A stretch of DNA of 64,000 nucleotides from an uncultured Granulosicoccaceae bacterium (GTDB lineage: Bacteria > Pseudomonadota > Gammaproteobacteria > Granulosicoccales > Granulosicoccaceae). The DNA lies in NCBI GenBank assembly GCA_938006335.1, contig CALLMF010000027.1, forward strand, positions 1 through 64,000, read 5' to 3'. The notes below the pieces were generated by a model, which did no database searches, had not been told where the DNA came from, and saw nothing but the letters and a program-made list of their open reading frames with translations. Of this stretch, positions 36,101 through 44,112 are shown one piece after another; positions within the stretch are counted from its first letter, which is position 1; each line of letters opens with the position of its first letter. The position numbers were made by a program, and so were the translations under genes.

Positions 36101-36695
36101 GGTCGAGGTCTTCCTCTGAACGGATGGTGCGCATGCCACGGCCACCGCCTCCCCAGGAGGCCTTGAGCATGATCGGGTAGCCGATGGTCGCGGCCATGCG
36201 ACGAATCTCTGCGGGATCTTCCGGAAGCGGCTCGGTGGCGGGGACCACGGGCACACCAATCTCGATTGCCAGGTTTCGTGCGGCGACCTTGTTTCCCAGC
36301 CGGCGCATGGTTTCTGCGCGGGGGCCGATAAAGGTGATCCCCGCAGCATCGCAGGCGTCTACAAACTCGGGGCTCTCCGAGAGCAGGCCGTAACCCGGAT
36401 GTATGGCATCGGCGCCTGACAACTTGGCGACCCGCAGTACTTCGTCGATCGACAGATAGCTTTCGATCGGTCCCATTTCTTCGGCGAGGTGCGGGCCGGT
36501 GCCGATCGGGTAAGCCTCGTCAGCCTTGAATCGGTGCAGTGCGAGTTTGTCTTCCTTGGCCCAGAGTGCAACGGTCTTCAAGCCCAGCTCATTGGCGGCT
36601 CGGAAGACGCGAATTGCAATTTCGGAACGATTTGCAACAAGAATCTTCGAGATAGGTCGTGGATTCGAGTGAGGCGTTTCGGACGATAGGGGCAC
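33192..36695 (-). CDS. pyc: Pyruvate carboxylase (single-chain)
   Basis: Anaplerotic conversion of pyruvate and bicarbonate to oxaloacetate. 1167 residues in the standard order: biotin carboxylase (about 15-470, with IAIRVFRAANELGLKTVAL and MLKASWGGGGRGMRTI), carboxyltransferase (about 550-820, LLTDTTMRDGHQSLLATRMR), the PC tetramerisation region, then biotinyl domain. The biotinylated lysine is in SIEAMKMETAIHA near the C-terminus. Start is GTG 36695; a good ATG is not available earlier. A 656-codon reverse-complement frame inside it is a shadow. Confidence 0.97.
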   Translation of the reverse strand: MPLSSETPHSNPRPISKILVANRSEIAIRVFRAANELGLKTVALWAKEDKLALHRFKADEAYPIGTGPHLAEEMGPIESYLSIDEVLRVAKLSGADAIHPGYGLLSESPEFVDACDAAGITFIGPRAETMRRLGNKVAARNLAIEIGVPVVPATEPLPEDPAEIRRMAATIGYPIMLKASWGGGGRGMRTIRSEEDLDREVDEARREARAAFGKDEIYLEKLVERARHVEAQILGDTHGNVVHLFERDCTVQRRNQKVVERAPAPYLNDAQRKELSDYALKIGQSTNYIGAGTIEFLMDMDTGAFYFIEVNPRVQVEHTVTEEVTGIDIIKAQIHLVEGAVIGTPESGVPPQEDITLSGHAIQCRITTEDPEQNFVPDYGRITAYRGATGFGIRLDGGTAYSGAVISRFYDPLLEKVTAWAPTPEEAIRRMDRALREFRIRGVATNLTFLENIIGHEEFQNNSYTTRFIDTTPALFEQVQRQDRATKLLQYIADVSVNGHPDTRDRPRPRLDAETPSAPWFDADIIDGSRQRLEKDGAEAFAHWMREQQSVLLTDTTMRDGHQSLLATRMRSSDIVNVAGAYAKALPQLLSLECWGGATFDVSMRFLTEDPWERLADIRERAPNLLLQMLVRGANGVGYTNYPDNVVQHFIREAAAGGIDLFRVFDCFNWIENMRVSMDAVIESGKLCEATICYTGDLLDPKRPKYNLDYYLKLAREIEAAGAHILCIKDMAGLMTPAAARVLFPALRDTVSMPVHFHTHDTSGLSAATVLAAVESGVDAVDAAMDALSGNTSQPCLGSITRALAGTDRDPGLDQDAILKISTYWETVRNQYAAFESDLKGPASEVYLHEMPGGQFTNLKEQARSLGLESRWHEVARTYADVNTMFGDIVKVTPSSKVVGDLALMMVSQELTVDDVLDPDREIAFPDSVVSMLRGELSQTAGGFPEPLIAKVLKGERPLTERAGATIPAADLDATRATISEQIGRPCTEQDLASYNMYPKVYTDFQTAFSEYGPTSVLPTPVYFYGLEPRDEILVEIERGKTLVIRCVAVGEVNQKGMKRVFFELNGQPRSIAVPDRLHGATGVAARAKADPANAGEVGAPMPGVVSTVAIKEGQRIEAGDVLVSIEAMKMETAIHADMGGTIESLLVAPGDQIDAKDLLVKIAVED

Positions 36696-36778
36696 GGGAT
36701 GGAAATTCCTTCGGAAGACCCCCCTAGTTTACGCCACTCAAGACATTGAAGCGTCCGACATCAAGGCGTTCAGAAGCC

Positions 36779-39535
36779 TTATGCCGCCCGGCGCAGTTCG
36801 ACGTTCGAAGACAGCCGGGACTCGATCCTTGCGATGATCTCGGGAATTTCGCTGGCCGGTACCGGCCTCGAGTATAGAAAGCCCTGAATGATGTCGCAGC
36901 CGAGCCCCGCGATCTGATCTCGCTGTTCGCTCACTTCTACACCTTCAGCCACTGTCTCCAGCCCGAGGCCGGACGCCAGCCGCATGATGGTGTTGACCAG
37001 CGACGGTTGATCTTCGCGGTTGCTGAGTCGGTTCACGAAGGTGCGATCGATCTTGAGGACATCAAGCGGCAGGTCCTGCAGGTAGGCAAGCGAGGAATAG
37101 CCTGTACCAAAGTCGTCGATTGCGATACGGATACCGGTGGCACGCAAGCTATCGAGTCGGCTGACCACGTTATCGATATCGCGCATGACTACACTCTCGG
37201 TCACTTCCAGTTCAAGCAGGCTTGGCGGTGCTCCATGGAGCGCGAGGGCACCCAGAACCTGATCGCAGAAGTCCTCGCGTTGCAACTGCGATGCGGCGAC
37301 ATTGATGCACACCCGCAAGTCGCGGGCAGCGCTACCGTGCCACTCGGCCAGCTGACGAATGGCTTCGTCAATGACCCAGGCGCCGATGGTGTCGATCAAG
37401 CCGCAGGATTCGGCAACCGGGATGAAGTCATTGGGCGCAATGATGCCTTTTTCGGGATGTTCCCAGCGAATCAGCGCTTCAAGGCCAACGACTTGACTGT
37501 CGCTGCAGCGAACCTGCGGCTGGTACACCAGAAAGAACTCCTTGTTCTCGATTGCCTGTATCAGCTCCTTCTCCAGCACGATCCGCTGGCGGGATTCAGC
37601 GGCAAGCGACTCATCGAACGTGAAGATGCAACCCTTGCCACTGCGCTTCGCCTGATACATCGCGATATCTGCACAACGCAGCAGTGCGTCCACGGATTCA
37701 CCGTGTTTGCGGAACTGGCTGATGCCAATGCTTGCACCCACGGTAACCAGCTCGCTATCGAGCCCGAAGTCATCGTCGAGACTGTCGAGCAAGGCCTCGG
37801 CGCGTCGTGCGCATTCGTCATGGTCATGGACGATCGCCGCGAATTCATCACCACCCATGCGCGCCAGCAGGTCGTGTTCGTCGAGACAGCCGGCAAAACG
37901 CTCCGTGACATCGATCAGCAGTTGATCGCCAGCTGCATGACCGAGCGAGTCGTTGACTTCCTTGAAGCCGTCAAGATCGATGAACAGTACCGAGAACGTC
38001 GAACTGTGCTCTGATGCGCGAGCGATGATTTTCTCGAGTTCAAGCTCGAAGGCATGCCGGTTCGGTAAATGAGTGAGTGCATCATGAAACGCCCGATGCT
38101 TCAATTCGCTCGATAGGGCACTGCGTTCTATCGCCGTGGACAGCTGATTGACCACCGCTTCAAAGACGTTGACTTCGCCATCGTCAAAGTCGCATTGGGA
38201 ACGCTCCCGTGTTACGGATATGACGCCAAGGATCTGACCATGGTTCTTCAACGGTGCGCAAACCGTACTGCCAATGTTCAGTTCCTTGCGCATGGCGTGA
38301 ACTTCAGCTGACTCCCGAGGGTCATCATCCAATCGCTTGATCAGGCCCACTTGGTCATTTCTTGCAGTCCACTGGGGTAGTGCATGCTGCATCAATTCGC
38401 GTTGCAAGGTCGGGATTCGAGCGATACCAGAGTCTGTCTGTCCCCAGCTCACATGGGGGTAGAGTCTGCCTTGCTCGTCGAACAGCAAGGCGCTGGCGCG
38501 GCTTGCATCAACGGCAGATAGCAGCATTTGACAGACGGCATCGTAGGAGGCGTCGCTGTCATCGCAATGATTCAGTGCCTGGCTGACTTCGGCGAGCGCA
38601 CGCGATCGCTTCAGACTGCGTTCGGTCGACTCTATCTGTTGCATGTTGGCAAGCGCAATGGAGGCCATGCTGCAGATGCGCTCGAGTTGCGGTACTTCCA
38701 CAGAAAGATCGGGGGACTCCGGTCCCGAGATAACCATGAGAGTGGCTACCGCCTTGGTCTTGACGTAAAGCGGTAGCGCGAACACCTGAGTGCCCGCCGG
38801 GTAGCTATGGACAGGATTGATGTCGTTGACATCGTCAAGAAATAGCGAGTGCCCTACTTGCCATGTGTGGCCGACCACTCCCTGGCCAACAACGAAATCA
38901 TGGCCGAGGAATTCCTGCACGCGATCACCCGCTCCGGCAACGCACTTCATGAAGTCGCCGGATTCATGCAGTACAGCGATATACGCTCCATCCGCCGTGG
39001 TGCGCTCTACCAGAGTATTGGCAAGTTGCGAGAGCAGGGTGACGGTGTCGGTGCACGCGAGCAGCGACGCCAAAACGGAATCCAGGGTGACGATGTCGCC
39101 CTCGCGCGACTGCAAGGCGTTGGCATTGCTGGCAAGTTGCTGCTCCAGTTCGCGCACCGCAGAGATGTCGCGCAGCTGTACCATCAGTGCGATCGTGTTG
39201 CCGTCATCATCCTTTAATGGCGTACGGATGACGTCCGTGATGTTTTTGTCAGCAATAGGGTCGGCCAGGGCGACCTCGCCCTCTCGTACGGCCTTGTCGT
39301 CGAGCGCCCAGAAGCCGGGCCACCCGGTAACGGGGTCACCAAGAACCAGCTCCCGCGAGCGACCCATCTCAAGGTCGTTTTTTCCTGTCATTTGATCGAG
39401 CGTCCAGCCAACGAACGCGCAGTAGGCACTGTTGGCGTGGATGAATCGATGCTCCAGATCCTTGATCACACAGGGTTCCGTCTGAGTCTCACAGAGTTGT
39501 TGCAACAGACGCAGCTGAGACACGTTGTCGTACAT
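36779..39535 (-). CDS. PAS-GAF-GGDEF-EAL cyclic-di-GMP signalling protein
   Basis: 918 residues, no membrane segment. Order: PAS (about 10-130, EPCVIKDLEHRFIHANSAYC, with a PAC-like PLKDDDGNTIALMVQLRD), two GAF-like domains (about 150-300 and 310-475), GGDEF (about 485-645, ARMGGDEFAAIV) and EAL (about 660-910, GLEALIRWEHP, ELEVTESVVM, DDFGTGYSSLAYL). GGDEF and EAL signatures look intact, so it may both make and degrade c-di-GMP. The RxxD inhibitory site is not present (DEHD instead). Its neighbours are pyc and a DUF3726 protein; no output partner is adjacent. Confidence 0.95.
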   Translation of the reverse strand: MYDNVSQLRLLQQLCETQTEPCVIKDLEHRFIHANSAYCAFVGWTLDQMTGKNDLEMGRSRELVLGDPVTGWPGFWALDDKAVREGEVALADPIADKNITDVIRTPLKDDDGNTIALMVQLRDISAVRELEQQLASNANALQSREGDIVTLDSVLASLLACTDTVTLLSQLANTLVERTTADGAYIAVLHESGDFMKCVAGAGDRVQEFLGHDFVVGQGVVGHTWQVGHSLFLDDVNDINPVHSYPAGTQVFALPLYVKTKAVATLMVISGPESPDLSVEVPQLERICSMASIALANMQQIESTERSLKRSRALAEVSQALNHCDDSDASYDAVCQMLLSAVDASRASALLFDEQGRLYPHVSWGQTDSGIARIPTLQRELMQHALPQWTARNDQVGLIKRLDDDPRESAEVHAMRKELNIGSTVCAPLKNHGQILGVISVTRERSQCDFDDGEVNVFEAVVNQLSTAIERSALSSELKHRAFHDALTHLPNRHAFELELEKIIARASEHSSTFSVLFIDLDGFKEVNDSLGHAAGDQLLIDVTERFAGCLDEHDLLARMGGDEFAAIVHDHDECARRAEALLDSLDDDFGLDSELVTVGASIGISQFRKHGESVDALLRCADIAMYQAKRSGKGCIFTFDESLAAESRQRIVLEKELIQAIENKEFFLVYQPQVRCSDSQVVGLEALIRWEHPEKGIIAPNDFIPVAESCGLIDTIGAWVIDEAIRQLAEWHGSAARDLRVCINVAASQLQREDFCDQVLGALALHGAPPSLLELEVTESVVMRDIDNVVSRLDSLRATGIRIAIDDFGTGYSSLAYLQDLPLDVLKIDRTFVNRLSNREDQPSLVNTIMRLASGLGLETVAEGVEVSEQRDQIAGLGCDIIQGFLYSRPVPASEIPEIIARIESRLSSNVELRRAA

Positions 39536-39671
39536 GCGGCGATCAGAATGTACTTGGGTGGAGGAATCCTTTCACCTGTCTGGTAACGGTGGATTCTCCG
39601 CATACTTGCCCTGTCGATCTCGCTTGTGAGAGTTGGCTCTCATTCCTTGGGCCTCGGCAACGGACATGAAC

Positions 39672-40283
39672 TCAGCCATCTCCGGCTCCACGCAGACGCG
39701 ACTCTTCGGTGGCGGGGGCGCGCAGTAGTGCAGCGTACTGATCCAGAAGCCTCAAGTGCTGGTCGGCAACCACCGCCCGATTGTGAGGCGAGAGATGGAT
39801 ATCACGCTCGCAAGGGCGGGCCGGGGCCAGGGTGAGAGTCAGCTGTGTCGCATGCGTCGTGCACAGTATGGTGTCGGTCGTTGACGCGCGACACTCGTGC
39901 TTGCCAGTGGATGTGAACGTGATCACATTCCCGTTGCAAGACCAGGCAATCGATACGGATGTTTCACGTAGCTCGGCCAGATCCATGATCATCGGCACGA
40001 GTAGCAAGGGGTCTTCCAGTCGAGGGATTTCCACCCGCGCGTGTAGTCGAATTGCCTTGTCCAGGATCAAGCTGCTGGTCACTATGGGACAGGACTGGCG
40101 TGTCCCTGGGACTCCCGCTGCGACACGCTGCAGACGCGCGCACAGCACAGCAGCGCCCGGCAATCCCACCGATTCCAGCCAGCGGACCGCAGCCGCAGAC
40201 TCTTCCGCGTGCCCCCAGTGATACCCCGCTCCCCGGACCGCCTGACGCACCAGAGATTCAAGCTCTCCGAGGGAACAATCCAT
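39672..40283 (-). CDS. DUF3726 family protein
   Basis: 203 residues from ATG 40283, whose A is shared with the previous stop (TGATG), so it is coupled to the 574-residue gene. The N-terminal half reads SLGELESLVRQAVRGAGYHWGHAEESAAAVRWLESVGLPGA. I recognise this as the DUF3726 pattern, although its function is unknown. The rest is variable with no motif. It is the last gene of the minus-strand group dipeptidase - 574-aa protein - DUF3726. Confidence 0.72.
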   Translation of the reverse strand: MDCSLGELESLVRQAVRGAGYHWGHAEESAAAVRWLESVGLPGAAVLCARLQRVAAGVPGTRQSCPIVTSSLILDKAIRLHARVEIPRLEDPLLLVPMIMDLAELRETSVSIAWSCNGNVITFTSTGKHECRASTTDTILCTTHATQLTLTLAPARPCERDIHLSPHNRAVVADQHLRLLDQYAALLRAPATEESRLRGAGDG

Positions 40284-42007
40284 CACGCCGCAGACGTCGA
40301 GCAAAGGTCTTGAGTCGTGTCGACTGAAGGGTAAATCCACCGATCGGCATCCTTGTCGAGTAGCTGCGAGGGGTAGGGGGCGTCAGCAAACAAGCGGATG
40401 CGCACCCATCGATCCGACCTCGGGTCGAAGTGGGTGGCGCCGAAAAAGCTGAGCTTGCAGCGCAGCATGTCAAGCGGTTGCATGTGTGCTGCGATCGTGT
40501 TGTCACAGATCTCGGCGTACGGCTCGCGCGCAACCAGCTGGATGCGGCGTACCGTGTGCCGATGCTCTGGATGTGCCGCCAGCACATCGGCAATGCTGTG
40601 CTCGCCGGGCCAGCTGTCGAGTTCGCGGCGCAAGGCTATCGCATCGCGCGCGGGTGCGAGCGGTTGCTCGTACTCGGCAACAGGCTCCTCGAAGCGCTCG
40701 CCAAGCCGCGGTTCCAGCTTTTCTTCGGATACGTACCAGACTCTCGCGATCGCGTCCCGGGACGTCCAATCGATGTCACGGGCCCAGGCGTACACGCGAT
40801 CGATATCGTCCCGCGTTGCCGCAACCGATATGCTGCCGTCGATCGCCGATGTGCGTGATCGCGAGCTTGACAGGGTCTCGCACAAGGGGTCGACCAGCTC
40901 CGGGTAGGGCTCGAGCAACAGCGAAGCAAGACACTCCTGCGCTTCGATGCCGAGGTGCGCTTCTGCCCAGGTGTACAAGCGGTCCCATGGCTGCAGTGTC
41001 TTGCCTTCTGCATCCTTGTTGATCAGATCAAGCTGCTCCCCTAGGCGCTCAAGATCGTTTGACAGCTCCACGACCTGTTGCTGCTGCGTGGCGTGGTCGG
41101 TATGCCAGTGCGCCACTGACTGCACGGTGCCTTGCAGCAACTGCCGAAACAGGGCCAGGGCAGCAGGGCTGGCCGTGCTGATGCTCCGGACGCGCGAGAT
41201 CGCTTCCTCCCGAGCCGTGATCCATCGACTGAGCAAGGTCGGGTGATTGAGAATGAACGGCGCCATGCCAAGGCCCGTGGAGTTGCCGATGCCGAGACTC
41301 TCTGCGATGTCCTCGTCCATCGTAGTGGCTTCGGGACCCCCGCGCTCGTGCGCGATGTGCTCAACCAGATCGCGCACGAAGGTGCGTATCAGATAGACCG
41401 TCAGCATTTCGACCTGGAAGGGCTCCGTGAATTCGCTGCGCTCGGCGATGGCACTGCGGTCCGCTGCGCCGAATTTTCCCGAGCCGTACACCGCAGTGGT
41501 ACGCATCAGATAACCGACGTCTGCCAGACGCCCCGGGTCCGGTTGCTTACCCCGGGACAGGGCGGTGACCACGTGTTCCCAGACGCGCATGGATCGATTG
41601 GCGCGAGACAGCGATAGCTCCGACGCGCTGATTCTGCCCGCCTCCTGTAGAGGTACATTGGCAGCCAGCCGGGTCAGGTCCTGCGGGTCTGGGCAACCGT
41701 CAAACAGGGCGAAAGTGGCATCCCAGGCGTCAGCGATCACCCGGTCGGAACGTTGCTCATCCGGCAGATCGTGTGCGAAGGCCACAAGGGAGTAGCTGCG
41801 CGCGGGCCCGTGCAGTGTGTACACCGCGCGACCCACGCCCTGGCTGTCGATGGTGAACTCGCGTCTCTCGAAGCGCCAGCGTTCACGAGCGAGGCGCCGG
41901 GTGAGAATCCGCATGAACGACAAGCGTGACTGATGAAATGAGCCCAGACGCTCAAGGCGCATGACCTGGCTGGCTGGTCGGCGTGTTACCGCGTGTTCGG
42001 AAGTCAC
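40283..42007 (-). CDS. Unrecognised 574-residue cytosolic protein
   Basis: 574 residues, starting with GTG 42007 directly after the dipeptidase stop (42008-42010) and ending where DUF3726 begins. No signal peptide or membrane segment. Notable stretches are RERWRFERREFTIDSQGVGRAVYTL, ADVGYLMRTTAVYGSGKFGAADR and MLTVYLIRTFVRDLVEHIAHERGG. Aromatic and Arg-rich clusters suggest a globular enzyme-like or RNA/nucleotide-binding fold, but I recognise no family. The tight linkage to the dipeptidase and DUF3726 genes is the best clue to its role. Confidence 0.7.
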   Translation of the reverse strand: MTSEHAVTRRPASQVMRLERLGSFHQSRLSFMRILTRRLARERWRFERREFTIDSQGVGRAVYTLHGPARSYSLVAFAHDLPDEQRSDRVIADAWDATFALFDGCPDPQDLTRLAANVPLQEAGRISASELSLSRANRSMRVWEHVVTALSRGKQPDPGRLADVGYLMRTTAVYGSGKFGAADRSAIAERSEFTEPFQVEMLTVYLIRTFVRDLVEHIAHERGGPEATTMDEDIAESLGIGNSTGLGMAPFILNHPTLLSRWITAREEAISRVRSISTASPAALALFRQLLQGTVQSVAHWHTDHATQQQQVVELSNDLERLGEQLDLINKDAEGKTLQPWDRLYTWAEAHLGIEAQECLASLLLEPYPELVDPLCETLSSSRSRTSAIDGSISVAATRDDIDRVYAWARDIDWTSRDAIARVWYVSEEKLEPRLGERFEEPVAEYEQPLAPARDAIALRRELDSWPGEHSIADVLAAHPEHRHTVRRIQLVAREPYAEICDNTIAAHMQPLDMLRCKLSFFGATHFDPRSDRWVRIRLFADAPYPSQLLDKDADRWIYPSVDTTQDLCSTSAA

Positions 42008-42991
42008 TCAGGTCACCTCACCGATAGGTTTGAAGCTCGTCTCATAGAAGCGGTACCAATTGCCACCCATGATGCCTGCGACCTCATTGTCATCGAGCCC
42101 GCAGGCAAGCAGACCCGAGCGTAGCTGGTCGAAGTCTCTGTTGTCCTTGAACCAATGTGGCATGTCAGGAAAGCCTGGTGCATCCGCTGAGCCTTCACCA
42201 AAGTCCACCGAGCGAGTCCAGCGCCCGCTGCGCATCCATTCCACGACCGAGTCGGGTTGGTCCTGACACAAGTCACTGCCGATGCCAAGGTGTTCGGCAC
42301 CGACACGTTCGGCCGTGTCGGCAATCATCCGGCAGAAGCTCTCCAACGTGCACGCGCTGCCGTCTTTCAGATGATGGGGATAGAGTGAAAATCCCAGCAT
42401 GCCGTCGCGTTTGGTCACTGCACTGATGACCGCATCGGACTTGTTGCGGCGCGCAGGATGCCACGAGGCCGGATTGGCGTGAGTGATGGCGATCGGGCGG
42501 CTGGATACTTCGGCCGCTTCCAAGGTTGAGCGGTCGCTCGAATGGCTCATGTCGATGACCATGCCCACCCGGTTCATCTCCTTGACTACTTCCCGGCCCA
42601 TCCGGGTCAGCCCGGGGTCGTGTGTTTCGTAGCAACCGGTCGCGAGCAGGGACTGGTTGTTGTACGACAACTGCATGAAGCGAATGCCAAGCGTGTGGCA
42701 GATCTGAACCAGCCCGATATCGTCCTCGATGGGGCTGGGATTCTGCGTGCCGAAGAAAATGGCGGTGCGGCTGCTCCGGCGCGCCTCGTCCACGTCGCTT
42801 GCGCTCCTGCCGTGCATGATGAGATCGGCGTGATCTTCGAACCAGCGGTTCCAGCGTTCGATATTCAGCACCGTTTCACGGAAGTTCTCGTGGTAGGCGA
42901 TGGTCACGTGAACCGCGTCGAGCTGGCCCTCACGCATCTGTTTGAAGATGCGCTGAGACCAATTGGCGTACTGAAGGTTGTCAATGCGCAT
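42008..42991 (-). CDS. Membrane dipeptidase family (M19) protein, N-terminal metal motif missing
   Basis: 327 residues, TIM-barrel M19/renal-dipeptidase family. Later metal-ligand blocks are recognisable: VIDMSHSSDRSTLEAAE, ITHANPASWHP, and GIGSDLCQDQP. The N-terminal HxD motif that begins catalytically standard M19 members (DxHxD) is not seen; the protein starts RIDNLQYANWSQRIFKQM. A conserved variant clade with this start exists to my knowledge, so it is probably not truncated. It is the first gene of a coupled trio with the 574-residue protein and DUF3726. Dipeptide or D-amino-acid substrates are inference. Confidence 0.8.
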   Translation of the reverse strand: MRIDNLQYANWSQRIFKQMREGQLDAVHVTIAYHENFRETVLNIERWNRWFEDHADLIMHGRSASDVDEARRSSRTAIFFGTQNPSPIEDDIGLVQICHTLGIRFMQLSYNNQSLLATGCYETHDPGLTRMGREVVKEMNRVGMVIDMSHSSDRSTLEAAEVSSRPIAITHANPASWHPARRNKSDAVISAVTKRDGMLGFSLYPHHLKDGSACTLESFCRMIADTAERVGAEHLGIGSDLCQDQPDSVVEWMRSGRWTRSVDFGEGSADAPGFPDMPHWFKDNRDFDQLRSGLLACGLDDNEVAGIMGGNWYRFYETSFKPIGEVT

Positions 42992-43262
42992 CGCTTGCGA
43001 CCTGGTTGGCTTGCGGCGACAAGCGTACCGAATTCGGCACTCTACCCGGCAGATGTCTCAATCGAGACTGCCATGGGTCATGGTTTGGCGTTGGCGGCCG
43101 ATACCGGTGTTATGCGGGGGCTGGGTGCAACTATCGGGTTGTGACGTTTCTCACACCGCGAAGAAACGGAATCTTCCCAACCGACAGCGGACCAGATGCA
43201 CAAGAAATCGAGTAGCACAGCGGCTTCGGCACCCTCGTGTGCTTACGCACCGGGGACAGGCG

Positions 43263-44075
43263 ATGAAGCGCAGAGTTGACCGGGCAGAGCAACTTCATCT
43301 GCTCGAGCCCCGGATCGAGGGACGTCGGCTCGTCTCGGGTGAGCTATCGGCTGATATCGTGCACCGCAGCAAATCGGCGGTCATCGCCGAAGGCGAAGAC
43401 GGGTGTCTCTGGGTTCTCGTCATCGATGAGCAACGGCGGCCCCGAGGGCGCGATCCAGGTGTGGTTGTCGAGCTCGGCAAAGTCCACTACGAGCAGAATG
43501 GGTTGGTGCGCATCGCCAATCGACGAGTAGCTCCAGGCTCTCTCGAGCGTCTTGTCGGCGAATTGACGGGCTGCCACGTGCGTCTTGGCTCGGACCTCGG
43601 GCAGCGATCACGCATCCCGGCCGGACGCTACGGCAACCTGACTGTCGAACATATCGATACGCACTATCGGGTTCACGTCACCGGTCGTCCGGTGAAGCTC
43701 CTGGAGAGCATGCAATCGCTGGGTCCCAACCGCTGGCTGGTGGTCTCCGGCGAGGAATCCACGTTGCGTCGACTCCTCGTCGAAGTACTCATGCCCGGTC
43801 ATCATCGTGCCATCTGGCTTGCGGTCAGACACGGTGAGAAATTGCTCATGGCGGCTGGCATCGTGTTCGCCCTGTTGTCGTTTGTGATGGTATATGCGGC
43901 TCCACTTGCGCTAGCGGCTGCAGTGGGTCTCGGACTTTATCGGTGGAAGCAGAGGCGCATCGTGGCCATGACTCATCGAGCGGTCGTGCAGCCTCATATT
44001 GTTCGCACCTTCGAGAAAGTCGCTGTGAAGGACCCAGGTGAGGCCACCTCCGGTGAATTCAGTCGCGCTTCATGA
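43263..44075 (+). CDS. Membrane-associated protein of unknown function
   Basis: 270 residues from ATG 43263 (CCGGGGACAGGCG upstream). Residues 1-200 form a beta-rich soluble region (GELSADIVHRSKSAVIAEGEDGCLWVLVID; GRPVKLLESMQSLGPNRWLVVSG). They are followed by one long hydrophobic segment (LLMAAGIVFALLSFVMVYAAPLALAAAVGLG) and a basic cytosolic-type tail. No family recognised. Convergent with the DUF1989-GcvT gene. Confidence 0.55.
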   Translation: MKRRVDRAEQLHLLEPRIEGRRLVSGELSADIVHRSKSAVIAEGEDGCLWVLVIDEQRRPRGRDPGVVVELGKVHYEQNGLVRIANRRVAPGSLERLVGELTGCHVRLGSDLGQRSRIPAGRYGNLTVEHIDTHYRVHVTGRPVKLLESMQSLGPNRWLVVSGEESTLRRLLVEVLMPGHHRAIWLAVRHGEKLLMAAGIVFALLSFVMVYAAPLALAAAVGLGLYRWKQRRIVAMTHRAVVQPHIVRTFEKVAVKDPGEATSGEFSRAS

Positions 44076-44112
44076 CGTTCTGATCCGTTGCCGCGCAGCA
44101 CGAGTGCGCTGG

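Noticed and set aside
34149-36119. Long plus-strand open frame (656 codons) inside the pyruvate carboxylase gene
   Set aside because: Antisense shadow in high-GC sequence; the pyruvate carboxylase frame is complete and conserved.
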